A stretch of 64,000 bases of DNA from Silene latifolia (Eukaryota; Streptophyta; Magnoliopsida; Caryophyllales; Caryophyllaceae): assembly GCF_048544455.1 (NCBI RefSeq), contig NC_133537.1, forward strand, positions 308,611,738-308,675,737, read 5' to 3'. The notes below the pieces were generated by a model. That model did no database searches, had not been told where the DNA came from, and worked only from the letters and a program-made list of their open reading frames with translations. Every line of letters starts with the position of its first letter. The first letter of the stretch is position 1. This document shows, in pieces, positions 58,333 through 64,000 of this stretch. The translations under genes were made by a program, and so were the position numbers.

Positions 58333-58796
58333 ATTGTAGTTATAATTGATTTTTTTTGTTCAAATGAGTACACTTATGTGGCGGATGAGAACCAAACTCC
58401 CAACATCGTTACTCATATAATCATTGTAAATAACCATGTCATCACTACTTGAGTCTTTGTTTTCTTCTTCCCATTGTTCATTCAAATCAAAATCCATTTT
58501 TTGTCAGTCTTTTTATTCCAATCAAATTTGAGCAATTTGATCAACAATACGTTTCTTATAAATTGATTGATTATTGATTTTTTTTTCAAATCTTTTACGG
58601 TTATATCTAGCACAAAAAATATTGAAATTATTTTCTAAAATCTCTCAACAATAAGATAAAATATTTAAAATAATATACCACAGACCAAGCTAAAATCTTT
58701 TCTAATAAGAAAATGTTAAAATTAAATCCAAAATTTAAATAAAGCAATTTGTAAATGAGGTAGTTTTTAAATAAGGTAGTTTTAAAATCATGGAAA
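58333..58796. other. AT-rich stretch, nothing recognised
   Basis: No ORF, repeat or regulatory element could be supported. Confidence 0.6.
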
Positions 58797-58990
58797 TGTT
58801 GTGAAATAAAGACAGATAATTGTGGAGAGAAGGTAGAGAGAAGAAAAGAAAGACAGAACCGTATATTATTCCATTATGAGGAGGCATATATACTCATACA
58901 ATGAGGGTAGAGTTTCCACAAGATAATATACTATAGAATAATCTAAGATATGGACATCCATATAATATTAAATCATAATATTTCATAACA
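58797..58990. repeat. Short solo LTR (194 bp) with GGAAA duplications
   Basis: It starts TGTTGTGAAATAAAGACAG, ends TTTCATAACA, and is flanked by perfect GGAAA (58792-58796 and 58991-58995). A partial copy is at 14759-14795. The length suits a TRIM or a short-LTR Copia element. Confidence 0.88.
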
Positions 58991-59032
58991 GGAAACAAAT
59001 ATTTTGATTTAGGCGGTTATTAATCGATTTAG

Positions 59033-59780
59033 TGTAACACCCGCGAATTTTTAATTTTTAACATTTATAATTTAATTGACCATTTCCTTGATTTATTTAT
59101 ACTTTTAAATTATTTAATTTTATTAATTTTATTTTTAAGCATGATTTTTATAAATATTATATTTTTAAAGTTTAGTTTATATAAAAATGTATATATTTTG
59201 CCGGATAGTAATACTAGTGATAATAATAATAATCGTTTCCGTCTTAAGTTATAATAGATTTAAGACGTATTTCTATCTAGCAAAAGACCGTCACGTTTTC
59301 CCTTGTAAGACTAAACTAATTCAGACCAATCCCAAGTCGACAACACACACCCTACCTACTCTCATTATTTTATTACTCTCTCCCTCACACTCATTTAGAC
59401 AATCATTTTTTATTATTATTATTTTCCCTCACCCGTCGCCATTTTCCCCTGCAGCTTTTTTTTTTCAAACAAAAATGCAACAACACAGTATACAACTCAA
59501 GCCATAAACACCATTGTTATCCATCCTTCAATCCCAGATTTCTCCCTCATTTCTCAACCATTTCCTTTGATTTTTGCGCCATTAGATTCCCCTCTCCATC
59601 CTTCAACTCTCTAGGTAATAAAGTTCCATTTTTATTGAGTTTTCGAAATGATCCGTTTTATGGGAATTTTGGTTTTCAGCTTAAACATCCTGTCTTTCTC
59701 ATTCTAGGTGATGGATTCGATGACCCGGAGGATGACTCGAACTTTGTGGACCGTTTATTTGAAGATTAAAGAGCTTTCGA
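59033..59780 (+). repeat. Probable chromovirus-type LTR (start only)
   Basis: TGTAACACCCGCGAATTTTT at 59033 resembles the usual start of several plant Ty3 chromovirus LTRs. A CGGAGGATGACTCGAAC stretch near 59729 also recalls such LTRs. The end and any target duplication could not be placed, so the right limit is arbitrary. Confidence 0.4.
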
Positions 59781-62744
59781 GGTAACGGTGATAGGTTACT
59801 CGACAAAATGTCGAAATTCCGTCTTATGTGTCGTTTACATGTCCTTGTTTGATAAAGTTTGGTTCTTTATACTTTTCCTCATGTGTATGCTCAAATTTAT
59901 CGTGTCAAATACTGTCTTTATGCTCGGATTCGCTTGTTGTTATTCTTGAAGTAGTAGTGTTACTCAAAATGACGTTTGAAACGGGCTGTTTTACATGGAT
60001 TTTCGAGCATGGTTAAGTTCACCTTGGTGGGTGTTATTCATGTTTTAGTTGCGTTTTATTTCCGTCTCAACCTTGCTTTCATTTCCGTCTTAATATTGAC
60101 CCATGTGGACTGTTTTGAACTCGGCTTGGAGCCGTGACAGGGCTGAGTTGGGCTCTGTTTTGGGCACGAGACTATTATGTTAGGGAGACTGTTTTGGGAT
60201 AGGAATAGGGTGTGTGTTAGCTCTAGTTTTGGGACGTTGTATACTCTGTTTTGGGGTGGTCGAAACAGCGGTTTTAGTGGTCGAAATGATGGTTGTTGGG
60301 TGGCCTGTCACGGCCTGGTTTGGGCTCTGTTTCAGTGGTCGTTTTACAGGTTGTTCTGGGACGGTGTGGGTCTGTTTTAGCCGTGAAAAGGGCTGACCGT
60401 TGGGGCTGGGCTGGGCTGGGCTGGCCGTGGGGGTTATTGTGATGGTTACTGTGGTGTGTGTTGGTGGTTGTTTTTTGTAGAATTGTCGACGTAAATTCCC
60501 GTCTCAAATATGCCCATGAACTTGTCATGTCATTTATAAGTAGTGTACATTTGGGTGAGTGTTTGTTGTGGTTGTTGGATCGGTTCATGATTGTCGGGCA
60601 TGGTGGGACATGCGGTGGACGAGGTTGGGAGGGGCTGGTGGCTGACCATGGGTTGGTGGCTTGGCCACAGCCAGGTTGCCCTTGGGGTGGTCACGGGTTG
60701 GGGTTGTGTGCTACAGCCCGTGTCCCCTTCATCCTTGTTTTAATTAGTGTAGTGTTTGTAAGGTTCATATACCTATTATTAGACTCTTCTAATAGTGAAC
60801 AAATTAACATTTTAATATGAGTTCTTTAAAGCTAGTGCATGCATAACTAATTGAGTAATAAAATGAAAAAACAATGATTCTTACATTGTTATTTTCGGAT
60901 TTATGGGTACAAGTAAGGTCTCCTACCTTCACTTGTTCTTGAGCTATGATGAGTATTAGGATGATCCTCCAAGACTCCATATTAGGAGCCCTCCTTTTGA
61001 TTGCACCCAAGATTAGGCCTTATCACTACTAAATAATATTGGCTAAATATTTATTTAGTAATTTGCCTTAAAATTGATCACTAATACTCATATATTACAT
61101 TAATAATATTAGTAATATCATTGAACAATCTAGATTATAATTTCTCAAGTTTTAGAGAAAGATAAACTATGTAAGAGAGGTGTATGCATGTGAATGAATG
61201 AATATGCATAGTAGAATGAATAAAGAATAAAAATTCTCTAATGTAGAGGGGTGTACCGATTTTGGGGGATGGAGGACCAATATATGGTCCTTCCCTTTTT
61301 CCTTTTGTTCTTATCTAAACCTTAGGCATGTAAGGCTAGGTAAGTAGAGTCATTATGATGTTATTTTAGCTTATTAAAATAAATCATCCACCATCCTATA
61401 AACCCTCTTCATTTCGGTCCATATACATAAAAATGGACTACCATTTTATTTTGTCAATTTGTCATTTGTCACACAATATGTCACATTGATGGAAGTGCCG
61501 TCGTGTCTCCCAATCAAACACATATATTCTCAACAAATAACTAGTTAGTGGTTAAGTCGAGGTCGATCCACGGGACGGTGTGTTTTGGGTTCTAAGTCTA
61601 TCTATCTTAATTTATGCTAGTGTCACAATTGATTTGGATTTGTAGTTGTGTTCTAGACTAATGAAAGCAATAAAGTAAATAGAGATGTAAACAAGTTTTA
61701 AAGAGTACTAGGATATCATGGAGTCATAGGAGATTCATGGCGTTGATCATACAAACATGTTTAGAAAGTTGCAAGCAATTAATGTTGTGGAGGAACCGAG
61801 TTGGTTTATGTCTTACGGTTCATAGGAAGAGTTGGGTCCCGGAGCCGAATCGATTAGATTGTAAAACACCTACAAGTAGACTTACTTTCCTCCTATCCAC
61901 TTCTATGCATGGTCTAACAAGACTCGAGTTGGTTTATATCTTACAAATATTGTTGAATAGATAAGAGATGGGTAAAATGAAAGGATTCATAGGCTTAGAA
62001 TTTCATCAAACATAACATGTGCATAGGTTGACATCACAACAACCAAGCAAATTAATTATGGAGATATATTAAATTAAGCATGATTAATCTCCATGTTTGT
62101 TTCCTCTAATTCCCCATTAATCCTAGTCAAAGAACTACTCACTCATTATCATGGGAAACATGTCATTAATGGTGTCAATCATCACAACAAGTATAAACAT
62201 GATAAGATAGTGAGGAAATAAACAATAAAGAGTAAAGGAATTATACCAAACTTAAGATAAACAAATGGAAAGGAAAGAATAATAGAAGAAAACTTGATTG
62301 ATTGATGAAGAGTTGTCAATTCTCCAATAATAACCCAATAATCTTCAATTACCCAATAATAATAAAGCTTGAACAATAATTAAGAAAAGATTAATATGTA
62401 ATTTGTGGAATGATTGAGATTAATCTATTCTAATCTATTCTAATCTATTCCTAATCTAATCTAAGGGAGGTCTTTTTCTCTCGCAAAGCTTCTCCTCTTG
62501 ATTATTACAAATGGAGTATATATAGTGGTGTATTACTAGATTAAGAAAGGATAAAATAGTAAATAACAATGCTAAGTTTTAAAGTGGAGAAATGCAAGTC
62601 TCTAAGAGAGATGCGAATATCACATTGCTAGTCCCGCCACAATATGCTCGTCCCACCTTGAAGCACGGTTGGTTCTGCCAAGGAATCCGTGCGTCTCTAG
62701 GAGAAGACTCTCAGATAATGGGTCTTGGAGACGCTCGTATTGAG
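59781..62744. other. Unassigned repeat-like DNA
   Basis: No coding region is supported. It includes a GGGCT microsatellite (about 60403-60424), a TCTATTCTAA repeat (about 62420-62455), and a GTCGAGGTCGATCCACGG stretch near 61557 that looks like LTR or leader sequence. Its identity was not determined. Confidence 0.5.
60403..60424. repeat. (GGGCT)n microsatellite
   Basis: Four GGGCT units in tandem, then CTGGCC. Confidence 0.8.
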
Positions 62745-64000
62745 TGATGCGTGTCTTTTATATGATGTTTTACATCCCTTTTTACACGCATTTCAGAGCT
62801 CATTTATGTAGTTAATGCTACATTTCTCCCTATTTCCGTCTACTTTCGTATTTTTGTACATTATTGCAGAAATGTGAAGAATCCAGCGGAAATCGAGCCA
62901 AATCCGTCCCTAAGTACTTAGCATTGCATTTGACATGGAGTATTGACTCGAGGAATGAACTTGGTGCGCGTTTCAAGGCCTAAAGATAGCAAAAGCACGG
63001 GTGCGTACGAGTTTAACAAGCAAAGAAGCACTTCACAATATTGCAGCCTGCTTCAGATGGCAATATCTCGAGTTCTAGAGCTGATAATCGAGTGATTCCA
63101 ATTGGAGGTGAAAGCTTATCCTCTTAGCTTTCCAACGCCGCGTAGAACGCCTGATTTGACCAAGGAACGAAGAAATGGCGGCTGTTCTAAGATCGGTGCG
63201 CGCTGCAAAATTCGTCAGAATGCACTCTTGTGACAAACAACCTTGGTCGATCGATCGATGCTTATGGTCGATCGACCGCAGCACGAGATCGAAGCTACTG
63301 TTCAGTATAGGTTGGTCGATCGACTGAGCAACATGGTCGATCGACCAAGTTACGAGCTGATACGCGGATTAAACATAAAGATCGAGAAATACAAAGCCCA
63401 AAGCTATATTAGGTTTAGGGATTTAGTTACGTTAGTTTGCTATATAACGTAACCTGACTAAGAACTTTAATCATGAAGTTTACACATTAAGTTTTACATA
63501 CAGTTCCTTAGAATTAATTAGGGTTTGGGGAAACTATTTCGCATTGGATTTTCGTTGTGCTTTCAATCATTCCGTTACAATTCTTCTGCGATCTTGGTAT
63601 TCTTCTTATTCCAGTTTATTACTTTATTTGCATTCATAGATTTAGAATTGTTAGTTAGTCTCCCGAACCCAATTTATCATTATTGTTAATTGTTTGTTCA
63701 TTCGTTTTAAGCATGAATTCTTCTACCTATTTCGTTAATTTCATTGTCGTTATCATCATTAGTATGAGTAGCTAATTAGTTTGTGCTAGGATGTAGGGGA
63801 AGTATAGCGTAGGCGGCAAAATAATGAACACGGACTGAACTCGCATGTCAGTCGATCGACCGCCATATCTGGTCGATCGACTGACCACGTGAGGTTTTTA
63901 TTTTCGTTTTAATTGTTTTAATTCTTAATTCGACGAATCGAGTGCACACGACTAGTTGAATGTTTAGGATATGACTGACCCATTAGATCGAGAGATAGGG
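62745..64000 (+). repeat. LTR of a second Athila-like family (cut by window edge)
   Basis: It starts TGATGCGTGTCTTTT and follows the order of landmarks in the B LTR: a TCGATCGA array, then ATGAGTAGCTAA, a GAGTGCAC segment, and a GATCGA-GA segment at the right edge. Sequence between landmarks differs widely, so it is a separate family. No end is in the window. Confidence 0.65.
63247..63880. repeat. Three 21-bp pairs of TCGATCGA in the second Athila-like LTR
   Basis: Sites start at 63247/63268, 63316/63337 and 63852/63873. Each pair is exactly 21 bp apart. The first site is extended to TCGATCGATCGA. Confidence 0.88.

Noticed and set aside
59187..60820. Short ORFs as host genes
   Set aside because: Low-complexity translations without domains, inside LTR-like or unassigned repeat DNA.
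1..64000. Endogenous pararetrovirus (caulimovirid)
   Set aside because: All RT-bearing units have LTRs, integrase and RNase H order of Ty3 elements; no movement or coat protein was seen.

Overview
The window is repeat-dominated nuclear DNA of a flowering plant. Nearly every base that can be assigned belongs to LTR retrotransposons, a plant-type LINE or hAT-like DNA transposons. I found no host housekeeping gene, tRNA, rRNA or CRISPR array. The mix of Tat-lineage Ty3 elements (second RNase H, antisense genes), Athila-like elements and short Copia-type LTRs fits a eudicot with a large genome. The reading resembles what is described for Caryophyllales such as Silene, but I cannot fix the species.

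Layout. Element A (1-11566, plus strand) is a decayed Tat element with a truncated 5' LTR, a gag-pro-pol full of stops, a palindromic repeat spacer, and an antisense spliced gene that runs into the 3' LTR. Its gag/protease junction holds a solo LTR (2758-4269) flanked by GCTAA. An AT-rich stretch without genes follows (11567-14758), then a minus-strand L1-type LINE (14796 to about 23.4 kb) carrying two Copia-like LTR insertions. Next comes a nest. Athila-like remnant D (23409-24646, continuing at 56958-57909) was split by element C, a very long Tat/Ogre-like element (24647-56957, target duplication CATTC). The 5' LTR of C was split by element B (24906-36132, target duplication AATGT). A hAT-like transposon (48100-49779, 8-bp duplication GCACCTGC) also sits in C. 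The right end holds a short solo LTR (58797-58990), an unfinished LTR-like stretch, unassigned sequence, and the start of an LTR of a second Athila-like family (62745 onward).

How the parts work together. A and C each encode gag, protease, reverse transcriptase, two RNase H domains and integrase, all now broken. C additionally carries two spliced genes on its opposite strand. One is an apparently intact two-exon gene resembling the DUF7745/plant-mobile-domain family. The other is an eight-exon plant-mobile-domain gene with stops and indels. Both lie about 140 bp downstream of the same tandem 30-bp motif, which is also present in the C LTRs. B has no reverse transcriptase or integrase, so it would depend on a partner. 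It keeps a gag-protease frame and an intact 662-residue ATHILA-type ORF that begins one base after a good splice acceptor.

The most unusual signals are cis-acting. Arrays of eight or nine TCGATCGA palindromes with alternating spacings of about 20 and 30 bp occur in the B LTRs, inside the B gag frame and in the B leader. Pairs exactly 21 bp apart recur in the different LTR family at the right edge. A second palindrome series (AGTCGAA-N3-TTCGACT, four copies) lies in the predicted intron before the ATHILA ORF. A hairpin sits exactly 19 nt before the 3' LTR in both B and D.
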